64,000 nucleotides of DNA from Methylibium rhizosphaerae (GCF_006386545.1 NZ_SWAR01000005.1:154552-218551), one strand, 5' to 3'. Shown: positions 40,781 through 50,051, counted from the stretch's first letter. Numbers and translations: made by a program. The notes: a model not told the origin generated them from the sequence alone.

Positions 40781-42904
40781 ATGCACGCCCAGCTTCAGTC
40801 CGAAGCCGCCGAATGCTCTCTCGCGTGCTTGGCCATGGTGGCCAGCGCACACGGCTTGCGGCTCGACCTGGCCGAGCTGCGGCGGCGGTTTCCGGTGTCG
40901 CTGAAGGGCGCCAATCTGCAGCAACTGATGGTCCATGCAGCGGCGCTGGGCTTCTCTTCGCGACCTCTGCGCCTCGAAATGTCCGAGCTGCGCCAGCTGC
41001 AGCTGCCCTGCGTGCTGCACTGGGACCTGAACCACTTCGTGGTGCTCAAGCGCGTCAACCGCCGAGGCGCTGTCGTGCTCGACCCGGCAGTCGGCGAGCG
41101 GCGTCTGCCGCTTGCGCAGGTGTCGCGCCATTTCACCGGCGTGGCCCTCGAGCTCTTTCCCAATGCCACCTTCCAGCCGGCCGATCAGCGACAGCGGCTG
41201 AAGCTTTCGCAGCTCACCGGCCGCGTGCGCGGCCTGAACCGGTCGCTGCTGCAGATCCTCGCGGTGGCGCTGGTGCTCGAACTCTTCGCCGTGGTGGCTC
41301 CGCTGTTCAACCAGCTTGTGGTGGACGAGGTCATCACATCGCACGATGCGGACCTGCTCACCGTGCTGGCTCTGGGCTTCGGACTGCTGCTCGTCGCCCA
41401 GACAGGCATCGGCCTCGCCCGCTCCTGGATGGTCATGGTGCTCGGCCAGACACTGTCGCTGCAATGGCTGGGCAACATGTTCGCCCACCTCGTGCGCCTG
41501 CCCCTCGACTATTTCGAGAAGCGCCATCTCGGCGACGTGGTGTCGCGCTTCGGCTCGGTCACCGCCATCCAGAAAACGCTCACCACCAACGTCATCGAAG
41601 CCGTGCTCGACGGTGTCATGGCGCTGGCCGCACTGACCATGATGCTGCTGTATGCACCGCAGCTGGCGGCGGTCACGGTGACGGCGGTGCTGCTGTACAC
41701 CCTGCTGCGCTGGGCTTCGTATCGCCCGCTACGCGAGGCCGCGGCCGAGCGGCTCGTCGTCGCCTCGCGCGAGAACACGCACTTCCTCGAGACCTTGCGT
41801 GCCATCACGCCACTGAAGCTCTTCGGCCGCGAGGAGGCACGCCGCGCGGGCTGGCAGAACCTGATCGTCGACGTGCAGAACCGCGACGTGCGTACGGCCC
41901 GGATGAACATTGGCTTCGCGGCGGCCAGCACCTTCATCTTCGGCACCGAGAACCTGGTGGTGTTCTGGCTGGGCGCGAGGCTGGTGATGCAGGGCCAGAG
42001 CACGCAGGCCGTGGCATTCACCGTCGGCATGATGTTCGCGTTCGCGAGCTACAAGGGCCAGTTCACCAGCCGCGTGAGCGCCCTCGTCAACTACGCAATC
42101 GAACTGAAGATGCTCAGCCTGCATGCCGAGCGCCTGGGCGACATCGCGCTCACGGCCCCCGAGACGGATGAGCTGCCCGAAAGCGACCTGTCCCACCTGC
42201 CCGCCTCGCTGGAGCTGCGCAACGTCAGCTTCCGCTACGGCGAGGGCGAGCCGTGGCTCCTCAAGAATGCGAACTTCAAGGTCGAGGCCGGCCAGAGCGT
42301 GGCACTGACCGGCCCTTCGGGCTGCGGCAAGACCACCTTGCTCAAGCTCATGCTCGGCCTGCTGCCGCCCACCGAAGGCGAGGTGCTGTACGGCGGCGTG
42401 CCGATCCGCCAGCTCGGCATTGCCAACGTGCGGCGGCGCATCGGCACCGTCATGCAGGAAGACGTGCTGCTCACCGGCAGCCTGGCCGACAACATCAGCT
42501 TCTTCGATCCGCGGCCGAGCAGCCAGCGTGCGGAAGTCTGCGCACGGCTGGCTCAGCTGCACGCCGACATCATGAAGATGCCGATGGGCTACCACACCCT
42601 CGTTGGCGACCTGGGCAGCGGGCTCAGCGGCGGGCAGAAGCAGCGGCTGCTGCTGGCACGCGCGTTGTACAAGCAACCCAGCGTGCTCGCGCTCGACGAA
42701 GCGACCAGCCACCTCGACGCGGGCAACGAACGCGCCGTCACGCTCACCCTCGGCGGCATGCGCCTGACCCGGCTCGTCATTGCCCACAGGCCCGAAACCA
42801 TCGCGGGGGCGCAACGAGTGGTGCAGATCCGCGACGGCCAGGTGGCCGAGCTCATGCAAGCCGTGCCTCGACCTGCCCAACCAACAGCGCCGATGCCCGC
42901 CTGA
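40781..42904 (+). CDS. C39-peptidase ABC transporter for double-glycine peptides (module 2)
   Basis: 707-residue paralogue of the transporter at 27837. The C39 domain has Cys12 in QSEAAECSLA (Ser instead of the usual Gly after Cys), His85 in WDLNHFVVL and Asp101 in VLDPAVGE. Then a six-helix membrane domain and an ATPase with TGPSGCGKTTLLK and LSGGQKQRLLLARAL; the D-loop reads LDEATSHLDAG. It should cleave and export the microcin-like precursors with the adaptor at 35887. The N-terminus is 15 residues shorter than in module 1. The gene closes the plus-strand operon. Confidence 0.93.
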   Translation: MHAQLQSEAAECSLACLAMVASAHGLRLDLAELRRRFPVSLKGANLQQLMVHAAALGFSSRPLRLEMSELRQLQLPCVLHWDLNHFVVLKRVNRRGAVVLDPAVGERRLPLAQVSRHFTGVALELFPNATFQPADQRQRLKLSQLTGRVRGLNRSLLQILAVALVLELFAVVAPLFNQLVVDEVITSHDADLLTVLALGFGLLLVAQTGIGLARSWMVMVLGQTLSLQWLGNMFAHLVRLPLDYFEKRHLGDVVSRFGSVTAIQKTLTTNVIEAVLDGVMALAALTMMLLYAPQLAAVTVTAVLLYTLLRWASYRPLREAAAERLVVASRENTHFLETLRAITPLKLFGREEARRAGWQNLIVDVQNRDVRTARMNIGFAAASTFIFGTENLVVFWLGARLVMQGQSTQAVAFTVGMMFAFASYKGQFTSRVSALVNYAIELKMLSLHAERLGDIALTAPETDELPESDLSHLPASLELRNVSFRYGEGEPWLLKNANFKVEAGQSVALTGPSGCGKTTLLKLMLGLLPPTEGEVLYGGVPIRQLGIANVRRRIGTVMQEDVLLTGSLADNISFFDPRPSSQRAEVCARLAQLHADIMKMPMGYHTLVGDLGSGLSGGQKQRLLLARALYKQPSVLALDEATSHLDAGNERAVTLTLGGMRLTRLVIAHRPETIAGAQRVVQIRDGQVAELMQAVPRPAQPTAPMPA

Positions 42905-42950
42905 AGGCACGGGCACCCCCACGAATGAAGCCCCGATTCACCCTGACAAG

Positions 42951-42974
42951 GTTTACAGGTGACAGTGTTTACAG
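42951..42974. repeat. GTTTACAG direct repeat
   Basis: GTTTACAG at 42951-42958 and again at 42967-42974, 16 bases apart, just after the second transporter. The pair could be an operator or the worn end of an insertion element; similar GTTTACAG/TGTCAC strings occur at ends of some transposase-bearing elements as far as I recall, but no transposase is present. Confidence 0.4.
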
Positions 42975-43034
42975 CTGGCAAGACGCGCATTGCCGTCCAA
43001 ACTGTCTCCGTCAGACTTCACTTGATTGAACGCT

Positions 43035-43418
43035 ATGGACGCAGCTTGGAATGTCGATGGGTGGCCGCCGATCCTGTGGCAGGCGAGCTCGGTGCCGCAA
43101 CTGCACCTGGTTCACCTCGAAACCAACGTGATCAACTCTGGCGACGACGAAGAGCCGTGCAGTGGCCAAACGGTGTGGGGCGGACCATCCGTCGGAGGCA
43201 CCGCAGGTGTGGCGTGGGACTGGGTGCGCATGGCACCGGGCATCGTGGCGATGGTGGACCCGCTCACGGTCATCACCAACCTGCGCCTGCTCGGACCGCG
43301 CGGCCAGGTGCTGTCGGCCATGCAGGCTGCGCCGCACCTCAACGAGATCGTGCACTCGCTGCCCTGGCAGGACGAAGTCAACCGGGCACTACGGCGGGTC
43401 GAACTCACGGCTGCCTGA
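43035..43418 (+). CDS. Hypothetical protein
   Basis: 127-residue soluble protein, family not recognised. It is rich in Trp and Val, with the acidic NSGDDEEPCSGQTVWGGPS segment, and a predicted alpha/beta C-terminus (PLTVITNLRLLGPRGQVLS). No signal or membrane segment. ATG 43035 is drawn; a TTG three codons upstream is in frame. It sits 130 bases after the island's last transporter and its base use is more like the core genes, so it may mark the island's right border. Confidence 0.65.
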   Translation: MDAAWNVDGWPPILWQASSVPQLHLVHLETNVINSGDDEEPCSGQTVWGGPSVGGTAGVAWDWVRMAPGIVAMVDPLTVITNLRLLGPRGQVLSAMQAAPHLNEIVHSLPWQDEVNRALRRVELTAA

Positions 43419-43531
43419 CGACAGGCGCGCAGCCGCACGCGCACACGCTCCCATACGCACACGGCGCCCGTGCTGATGCGGCGCGGGTGCGCATGCTGAT
43501 TGCGAGTGCCGACCGGCTGCCTGGCGCGGCT

Positions 43532-44512
43532 TCAGTCGTCCGAGCTGAAGCCCGAAGCCTTGACGATGGGCGCCCAGCGCTCACGCTCGCGGCTCAGCTG
43601 GCGCGTGTACTGCTCGGTCGACTGCGAGACCACCGGCTCGAAGGCGAACTTCGCCATGCCCTCGGTCACCGCCTTCTCGCGCAGCGCCAGCCGCGCGAGG
43701 TCGAAGATGCGGTCGATCACCGCGGCCGGCGTCTTCGCCGGCACGAACAAGCCGAAGCTCTCGACGCCGATGATCGACTGGAAGCCCTGCTCCGGGAAGG
43801 TCGGCACCTCGGGCGTGAAGCGCGAGCGTTTCGTATCGGTCACGCCGAGCAGGCGCACCTTGCCGCCAGCCAGGTAGGGCAGGAAGTCCCCCAGCGCGAA
43901 CATGCCCGACGCGATCTGGCCGCCCATGAGCTCCTGCATGCCCGGAGCGGCACCGCGGTACGGCACGTGAGTGAGCGTGATGCCGGCAGCCCGCTCGAAC
44001 TGGTTGCCCAGGAAGTGCGGCATCGCGCCCGCGGCAGGCGACCCGTAGGCCGACTGCTTCGGATTCGCCTTGGCCCATTCGACGAACTGCGCGAGGTTGG
44101 TCACCGAGGCCGGCACCATGGGCCCCACACCGAAACCGCAGGTGTATTCACACACCGACGTGACCGGCACCACGTCGGTGGGCGCATAGGCCAGGCGGCG
44201 GAACACATGCGGATAGATCGTGAACATCGACGCCGGGCTCAGCAACAGCGTCAGGCCGTCGGGCACCGCCTCCTTCAGTGCGGCAATGGCGATGCGCCCG
44301 CCGGCACCCACCTTCTGCTCGACCAGCACGTTGCCCGCGTAGCGGCCGCGCCATGCCTCGGCGATGAGCCGCGCGGTGGTGTCGATCGAACCGCCGGCCG
44401 GAAAGCCTGCCAGGATGCGCGCCTGCAGCGTCTGCGCCTGCACCTGCGCGGCCCACGGCGCGGTGGCGCCCAGCGCCAGGGTTGAAACGAACTGTCGGCG
44501 AGTCAGGCCCAT
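43532..44512 (-). CDS. Bug-family tripartite tricarboxylate transporter substrate-binding protein
   Basis: 326-residue periplasmic receptor of the Bug/TctC family, hugely expanded in Burkholderiales; binds carboxylates or amino acids for TTT-type uptake or for sensing. The N-terminus MGLTRRQFVSTLALG is a twin-arginine-type signal. Family signatures: ARILAGFPAGGSIDTTARLIAEA and YGSPAAGAMPHFLGNQFE. No TctA/TctB membrane genes are adjacent, so it is an orphan receptor with unknown ligand. Confidence 0.9.
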   Translation of the reverse strand: MGLTRRQFVSTLALGATAPWAAQVQAQTLQARILAGFPAGGSIDTTARLIAEAWRGRYAGNVLVEQKVGAGGRIAIAALKEAVPDGLTLLLSPASMFTIYPHVFRRLAYAPTDVVPVTSVCEYTCGFGVGPMVPASVTNLAQFVEWAKANPKQSAYGSPAAGAMPHFLGNQFERAAGITLTHVPYRGAAPGMQELMGGQIASGMFALGDFLPYLAGGKVRLLGVTDTKRSRFTPEVPTFPEQGFQSIIGVESFGLFVPAKTPAAVIDRIFDLARLALREKAVTEGMAKFAFEPVVSQSTEQYTRQLSRERERWAPIVKASGFSSDD

Positions 44513-44655
44513 GATGTGCTCCGCAGCAATGGTGTTGGCCCGGCATTGTGGGGCAAGGCCTCTCGCGACCCCGCCGCCCGGGCTGCTACGCTGCAGGGCC
44601 GTTCGTCGGCCCCCGCGGGCGGCATCTCTCTACACCACCGGAGAACCCCTCACCC

Positions 44656-45891
44656 ATGCAAAAGATCCTCAAGGCGTTGGGCCTGGTCGTGCTGGCCGCC
44701 GTGGCCTACCTGCTGCTCTGGCCTGTGCCGATCGCGCCGGTGTCATGGGCCGCACCCGAAGACTCGGGCTACAGCGGCGCCTTCGAACGCAACGAACGGC
44801 TCTCCGCGCTGGAACACCTGCCCTTGGGCGATGACGAAGGCCCGGAGCACGTGGTGGTGCGCGACGGCTGGGTGTATGCCGCGGTCAGCAGCGGCGCCAT
44901 CGTGCGCATGAAGCCCGACGGCTCCGAGCGCAGCGTGGCCGTCAACACCGGCGGCCGCCCGCTCGGCTTCGACTTCGACGCACGTGGCGCGATGGTGATT
45001 GCCGACCCGATGAAGGGCCTGCTGCGCGCCACCGAGTTCGGCCCCGGCTCCAAGGGCGCCAAGCTCGAGCTGCTCACGAGCACGGTCGACCATCCGCAGA
45101 AGAACGACCCGATCCGCTATGCCGACGGCGTGGTGGTGGCCAGGAACGGCACCATCTACTTCACCGATGCGTCGCGCCGCTTCGCGCCGGCCGAATGGGG
45201 CGGCACCTTCATGGCCAGCATCCTCGACATCCTGGAGCACCAGTCCACCGGCCGCCTGCTCGCCTACGACCCCAAGACCAAGACCACCCGCGTGCTGATG
45301 CACGGCATGTGTTTCCCCAACGGCCTGGCGCTGTCGGCCGACGAAAACCACCTGTTCGTCGCCGAGACCGGTGAATACCGCATCTGGAAGGTCGCCGTCG
45401 ACGCCAGCCTGCTCGACGCGAAGACCATGGTCGGCGCCCCCGGGGACCGCGCCCGCGTGCTGCTCGACAAGCTGCCCGGCTACCCCGACAACCTGATGCG
45501 CGGCCAGGACGGCCGCTACTGGGCCGGCTTCGCCAAGCCGCGCGGCGCCTTCATCGACAAGACCGCCGGCATGCCGTGGCTGCGCAGCCTGTCGCTGCGG
45601 CTGCCGCGCAAGCTGTGGCCGGTGCCGCCCGCCTACGGCCACGTGTTCGCATTCGACGAGGACGGCCGCGTCACTGCCAACCTGCAGGACCCGAGCGGCG
45701 CCTACCCGGAGGCGACCTCGGTCACCGAAACCGACGAACGCCTGTACGTGCAGAGCCTGCATGCCAAGACGCTCGGCTGGCTCGACAAGGCCGCCGCCGG
45801 CCTGCCGGCGCCCGAGCCGGCTACCGCACCGCCGCCGCCCGCAGCCTCCGAGCCACAAACCAAAGGCAAAGCGCGGCGAGTACAGCGCTGA
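44656..45891 (+). CDS. SMP-30/strictosidine synthase-like beta-propeller protein
   Basis: 411-residue protein anchored by an N-terminal helix (ILKALGLVVLAAVAYLLLWPVP) with a six-bladed beta-propeller of the strictosidine synthase/SMP-30 family (YADGVVVARNGTIYFTDASRRF, GMCFPNGLALSADENHLFVAETGEYRI, GYPDNLMRGQDGRYWAGF). Related proteins are lactonases or arylesterases, or of unknown function. The C-terminus is Pro/Ala-rich. Its 3' end overlaps the convergent ABC permease gene by 71 bases. Confidence 0.82.
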   Translation: MQKILKALGLVVLAAVAYLLLWPVPIAPVSWAAPEDSGYSGAFERNERLSALEHLPLGDDEGPEHVVVRDGWVYAAVSSGAIVRMKPDGSERSVAVNTGGRPLGFDFDARGAMVIADPMKGLLRATEFGPGSKGAKLELLTSTVDHPQKNDPIRYADGVVVARNGTIYFTDASRRFAPAEWGGTFMASILDILEHQSTGRLLAYDPKTKTTRVLMHGMCFPNGLALSADENHLFVAETGEYRIWKVAVDASLLDAKTMVGAPGDRARVLLDKLPGYPDNLMRGQDGRYWAGFAKPRGAFIDKTAGMPWLRSLSLRLPRKLWPVPPAYGHVFAFDEDGRVTANLQDPSGAYPEATSVTETDERLYVQSLHAKTLGWLDKAAAGLPAPEPATAPPPPAASEPQTKGKARRVQR

Positions 45892-46987
45892 CCAGCAGCG
45901 GCACGCCGATCTGCGCAGCGCCCAGGGTTTCGCCGCGCAGCACCCGGTTCATCAGGGTCTGCTGCGCGAGCGCCGGCACCCACGGGTACCACGGCTGCTC
46001 GCCGCTCTGGCTGAACACCGTGACCAGCGGCAGCAACGACACCACCAGGATCACCACGGTGCTGTTGGCCTGCGCCTCCTTGAAGCTCCTGCAGCGGATG
46101 GCCACCGCCATCAACAGCGCGGACAGCGCCGCCGCCAGCGGCACCAGCACCGCGAGGAAGCTCGCCGCCTCGCGCAGGCCGAACAGGAACAGCGAGCGCA
46201 GGGTTTCGCTGCGGATGAGCCACTGCGCCGGCAGGAAGCTCGCCACCGACAGCACCGCGATCAGCATGCCCACGCTGGCCACCGCGCCCCACTTGCCCAG
46301 CACCAGCGCCATTGGCGAGGCCGGGTTGGTCAGCAGCGGCTCCAGCGAACCGCGCTCGCGTTCGCCGGCCGTGGTGTCGAGCGCCGCGTTCAGCGCGCCG
46401 TACAGCACGGCCATGATCACGAAGAACGGCAGCATGGTGGTGAACTGCGCGGCACGGATCTCGCGGCTGGCAAGGTCACGCTCCTGCACCTCCATGCTCT
46501 GCAGCACCGCCGGGCTCACGCCACGCAGCGCCAGCGTGAGGCCGGCGCGCTCCTGGTTGAACGCGGTGAGCAGGCGCATCACCCGCGTGCTGCCGGCCTC
46601 TGCCTGCCGGTTGCTGCTGTCGCTCACCAGCTCGACCACCGGCAGCTCGCCGGCCGCCGCACTGGCCGCATAGTCGGGCGGGATCACGAGCACCGGCTCG
46701 CCGAGCTTGGAGGTCCTGAGCTGCGCCTCGTAGTCGGCCGGCGCCTCGATCACCGAGAACGTCTGTCGCTCGATGAAGTTGCGCAGCGCCGGCGCATGCT
46801 CGATGCCCGACACCACGATCACCCGCTTGTCGGCCTGCGTCTCGAACTGCGCCACAAGGCTCGACAGCAGCACCAGCACCAGCGGCCCCATCAGCACCGA
46901 GCTCAGCAGCACCACCAGCAGTGTGCGGCGGTCGCGCAGCGCGTCGACGATTTCCTTGCGGTAGACGGTCCATGCACCTCGGGTCAT
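45821..46987 (-). CDS. ABC-2 type permease, NatB-like
   Basis: 388-residue permease: an N-terminal helix (RTLLVVLLSSVLMGPLVLVLLSSLVAQ), a large extracytoplasmic domain (about 45-200) and five to six C-terminal helices, the NatB/ABC-2 layout for Na+ or drug efflux. GERERGSLEPLLTNPASPMALVLGKW is a diagnostic loop. ATG 46987 overlaps the stop of the ATPase gene (ATGA). The final 71 bases overlap the convergent beta-propeller gene. Confidence 0.88.
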   Translation of the reverse strand: MTRGAWTVYRKEIVDALRDRRTLLVVLLSSVLMGPLVLVLLSSLVAQFETQADKRVIVVSGIEHAPALRNFIERQTFSVIEAPADYEAQLRTSKLGEPVLVIPPDYAASAAAGELPVVELVSDSSNRQAEAGSTRVMRLLTAFNQERAGLTLALRGVSPAVLQSMEVQERDLASREIRAAQFTTMLPFFVIMAVLYGALNAALDTTAGERERGSLEPLLTNPASPMALVLGKWGAVASVGMLIAVLSVASFLPAQWLIRSETLRSLFLFGLREAASFLAVLVPLAAALSALLMAVAIRCRSFKEAQANSTVVILVVSLLPLVTVFSQSGEQPWYPWVPALAQQTLMNRVLRGETLGAAQIGVPLLVSAVLAALCLWFVARRLRAAAVR

Positions 46988-47742
46988 CGATGTTCTCCGA
47001 ATGCCAGCTGCACGAAGGCCTCTTCGAAGTCGCTCTGCCCGGTGCGTGCGCGCAGCTCGTCCACCGTGCCCTGCGCCACCGCATGCCCGCGCGCGACCAC
47101 CACCACCGTGTCGCACAGCTTCTCGACCTCCTGCATGATGTGGCTCGACAGCACGATGCACTTGCCCCCGCCGGCCGCGCTGCACAGGTGATGCAGCGTC
47201 TCGCGCAGCGCGCGGGTCGACAGCACGTCCAGCCCGTTGGTCGGCTCGTCGAGGATGATGTTGGCCGGGTCGTGCACCAGCGCACGCGCGAGCGCAGTCT
47301 TCATGCGTTCGCCCTGGCTGAAGCCTTCGGTGCGGCGGTCCAGCAGCGGCTTCATCTCCAGCATCTCGGCCAGGCTTTCTGCACGCGCATCGGCCGCCTC
47401 GGCCGACAAGCCCTGCAGGCGGCCGTAGTAGGTGATGTTCTCGCGCGCCGACAGCCGCGGGTACAGCCCGCGCGCATCGCTGAGCACGCCCATGCGACCC
47501 GCCGCCGCCTGCGGGTCGCGCCGCACGTCGACCCCATCGACCTCGATGCGCCCGGCATCGGCCGTCATGAGCCCGGCCACCATGCGCAGGGTGGTCGTCT
47601 TGCCGGCGCCGTTGGGTCCCAGCAGCCCGGTGATGGCGCCGTCGGGGGCCGCGAAGCTGAGGCCTTCGACCGCCTGCACCACACGCGCCTTTCGGCCGCG
47701 ACCGGTGACGAAACGCTTGGCGAGGTCCTGCACCCGGATCAC
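46984..47742 (-). CDS. ABC transporter ATP-binding protein, NatA-like
   Basis: 252-residue ATPase: Walker A LGPNGAGKTTTLRM near 42-55, signature FSQGERMKTALARAL, Walker B NIILDEPTNGLDVLSTRA. The Glu/Arg-rich signature (SQGERMK) is typical of NatA. The start is a GTG at 47742 overlapping the stop of the S33 peptidase gene (GTGA); its stop in turn overlaps the permease ATG. The three genes are one coupled unit. Confidence 0.9.
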   Translation of the reverse strand: MIRVQDLAKRFVTGRGRKARVVQAVEGLSFAAPDGAITGLLGPNGAGKTTTLRMVAGLMTADAGRIEVDGVDVRRDPQAAAGRMGVLSDARGLYPRLSARENITYYGRLQGLSAEAADARAESLAEMLEMKPLLDRRTEGFSQGERMKTALARALVHDPANIILDEPTNGLDVLSTRALRETLHHLCSAAGGGKCIVLSSHIMQEVEKLCDTVVVVARGHAVAQGTVDELRARTGQSDFEEAFVQLAFGEHR

Positions 47743-49214
47743 TGCGCGACCTCCTGCCGCTGGGCCTTCGGCCGCCACGGCTCGAACACGGGCGGGCGCG
47801 GGATGTTGCGCACGCAGGCGGCGTCCACCTGCTGCGCCTGGTCATCGGTGGCGGCATCGATGAAGCGGAACACCACGTCTCGCGTGCAGCCGATGCCCAG
47901 GATGCCGTGACCCGCATTGGGCACCACCACGTGCTGGGCCTTGGCGCCGAGTGCCTTGGCAGCACGCTCGCCGTGGCGCGGCGGCGTGGCCGGGTCGATG
48001 CCGCCGCTGAACACGAGCGCCGGCGCCGGGCTTTGCGGCATGCGGTAGAAGCCCTGCGGCACGGCGCCGCGCGGCCAGTCGCGGCACACGCCCCGATAGA
48101 ACTCGGTGAACTGCGCGCTGAAGTCGGCCGTGCCCGAAGCGACGGCCCTGCCCTGCTCCAGCAGCGGCATGTCCTCGGCACACACCACCGAGAAATGCAT
48201 GCCCCAGTACAGCCGCTGCTGGCCTCCGCGCGAGCCGCCGGTCGCGCCCGAAAGCCCCAGCAGCGGCGTGAAGCGGCCCTCCACCGCCTCGGCCATCGCA
48301 TACGGCAGGGCTGCGGCCAGCGCCGGCACGTACAGCGGCGCGCGCAAGGCGCCGGCCAGCATGTCGCGGTCGAGCGTGACCTGCTGCTCCCGCCCGCTCA
48401 TCGGGTCGGCCACGGTCACCTTCTTCGGCAGGCTCGCCAGCAGCGCATGCCAGCGCTCGCGCAGGCGCGGGTGGCGCTGGCGGCATTCGTCATCAGCCTC
48501 GCAGCCGGCAAACGCCGCATCGAGGGCGGCCTGCCCGTCCACCGCAAAGCTCGCCGGCAACACCATGTCCGGCGGCGCCACGCCATCGAGCACCACGCGC
48601 CGCACCCGCTGCGGAAACTGCCGCAGGTACTCGAGCGCCGCGCGCGTGCCATAGGAGCCGCCCACCAGGTTGACCTGGGGAGCCCCCAGTGCCTCGCGCA
48701 CCGCGTCGGCATCGGCCATTGCCTCGATGGTGGTGTAGTGGTCGAGCCGCCCATGCGGCAGCTGCTGCAAGCGGGTGCGGCAGCGCGCCAGCCGCTGCTG
48801 CAACGCGCCCATGTCGATCTGCTCGGCCAGCGGCAGGTCGCGTTCGTCTGCACAGGGCAGCGGCGCCGAGCGGCCGGTGCCGCGCTGGTCGATGAAGACC
48901 ACGTCGCGCCTGTTGTTGAGCCGGGCGAACAGGGGCATCACCTGCCCGGCCAGCGAGATGGCGCTCTGCCCCGGCCCGCCGGCCAGGAAGAACACCGCAT
49001 CGTGCTGCTTGTTGCGCGCGGCGGCGGGCACCACGACGAAGTGCACGTCGATCTGGGCGCCTTGCGGCTGGGAGGGGTCGAGCGCCCGCCGCACCTGGCC
49101 ACAGAGCACTTCCTGCTTCAGGCCCGGCACGCGGCAGGCGGCCGGGGGCGCGGCGTGCAAGCCGCCGGCGGCCGCCAGCGCGAGGGCGGCCCAGACGATG
49201 GAGCGTGGATTCAT
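47739..49214 (-). CDS. Secreted S33-family alpha/beta hydrolase (proline iminopeptidase-like)
   Basis: 491-residue exported hydrolase with signal peptide SIVWAALALAAAGGLHAA. Nucleophile motif GGSYGTR, oxyanion segment FFLAGGPGQSA, Asp in GGIDPATPPRHGE and His in VPNAGHGILG; C-terminal TAP-like domain as in secreted tripeptidyl aminopeptidases. Cysteines (DECRQ, VVCAED, GIGCTRDV) could form disulfides. Coupled to the NatAB-type exporter genes downstream, a recurrent arrangement whose meaning is unclear. Confidence 0.87.
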   Translation of the reverse strand: MNPRSIVWAALALAAAGGLHAAPPAACRVPGLKQEVLCGQVRRALDPSQPQGAQIDVHFVVVPAAARNKQHDAVFFLAGGPGQSAISLAGQVMPLFARLNNRRDVVFIDQRGTGRSAPLPCADERDLPLAEQIDMGALQQRLARCRTRLQQLPHGRLDHYTTIEAMADADAVREALGAPQVNLVGGSYGTRAALEYLRQFPQRVRRVVLDGVAPPDMVLPASFAVDGQAALDAAFAGCEADDECRQRHPRLRERWHALLASLPKKVTVADPMSGREQQVTLDRDMLAGALRAPLYVPALAAALPYAMAEAVEGRFTPLLGLSGATGGSRGGQQRLYWGMHFSVVCAEDMPLLEQGRAVASGTADFSAQFTEFYRGVCRDWPRGAVPQGFYRMPQSPAPALVFSGGIDPATPPRHGERAAKALGAKAQHVVVPNAGHGILGIGCTRDVVFRFIDAATDDQAQQVDAACVRNIPRPPVFEPWRPKAQRQEVAQ

Positions 49215-49409
49215 TGAGGCGCGATTCTGAACAGCCGGCAGTCCCGCGGCAACGCACCGGTACCAATTGGCAAGTCCCCCGAAAGCATGTCGCCGCGCCA
49301 CAACAGTCGGCTCCCGGCGGCCGCTACATTCCCGAAGTCGCCGTGCAGTGCCCGTCCGGGGGGGGCCGGCGCCTTCTTCCACGACCCGACAGATCGAGAG
49401 AGAAAACCC

Positions 49410-49991
49410 ATGAAAAAGTCCCTGCTGAGCATCACCCTGGCCCTCCTTGCCGCAAGCGGCGCACAGGCCCAGGTCGGCCCCAACAAGCCCGTCGGCTTCG
49501 TCGGCGGCTTCGGCCTCACCGGCGGCGGCGAAAAGCTCATCACCGTCGAATACACCAACGGCGACAACCAGGATGTGCGCAGCGGCGGGCTGGTGCACTT
49601 CTACGGCGGCGTCGAATTCGCCGTCGCTCCGCTGGTGACGATGCAGGCCACCGTCGGCTACCACGTCGACAACGTGTCGGCCCGCAACGGCGACGCCAAG
49701 TTCGAGCGCTTCCCGTTCGAATTCCTCGCGCACTACGAGATCTCCCCCCAGTTCCGCCTGGGCGGCGGCCTGCGCTACGTGACCAGCAGCAAGCTCAGCG
49801 GCGACGGCGCTGCCGAGTTCCCGACCATCGAGTTCAAGTCGCACGCCGGCGCGGTGATCGAAGGCGAGTACCTCTTCAGCCCGCACTTCGGCGCCAAGCT
49901 GCGCTTCGTGAGCGAGAAGTACAAGCCCGAGTTCGGCGGCTCCAGCGTGAGCGGCGACCACGTCGGCCTGTACGCCACCTTCCACTTCTGA
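49410..49991 (+). CDS. Outer membrane beta-barrel protein
   Basis: 193-residue exported protein: signal peptide KKSLLSITLALLAASGAQAQ, then alternating amphipathic strands (LVHFYGGVEFAVAP, VTMQATVGYHV, FEFLAHYEISPQFRLGGGLRYVTS) and the terminal aromatic LYATFHF typical of Bam-assembled barrels. About eight strands are expected, OmpW/OmpA-barrel size. Function unknown. Preceded by a GC-rich 195-base gap and followed by a strong terminator. Confidence 0.8.
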   Translation: MKKSLLSITLALLAASGAQAQVGPNKPVGFVGGFGLTGGGEKLITVEYTNGDNQDVRSGGLVHFYGGVEFAVAPLVTMQATVGYHVDNVSARNGDAKFERFPFEFLAHYEISPQFRLGGGLRYVTSSKLSGDGAAEFPTIEFKSHAGAVIEGEYLFSPHFGAKLRFVSEKYKPEFGGSSVSGDHVGLYATFHF

Positions 49992-50022
49992 AGCACAACT
50001 GAAGACTGAAATCTGAAGGACG

Positions 50023-50047
50023 AAGCCCGGCATTGCCGGGCTTTCTT
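50023..50047 (+). terminator. Intrinsic terminator after the barrel gene
   Basis: Perfect nine-base stem AAGCCCGGC (50023-50031) with GCCGGGCTT (50035-50043), loop ATT, then TCTT. Lies between convergent genes. Confidence 0.85.
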
Positions 50048-50051
50048 GTCT

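Noticed and set aside
40159..42171. Large alternative reading frame across the CPBP and ABC genes
   Set aside because: Arg/Ala/His-rich translation typical of a GC-rich shadow frame; the overlapping frames encode clearly recognisable proteins.
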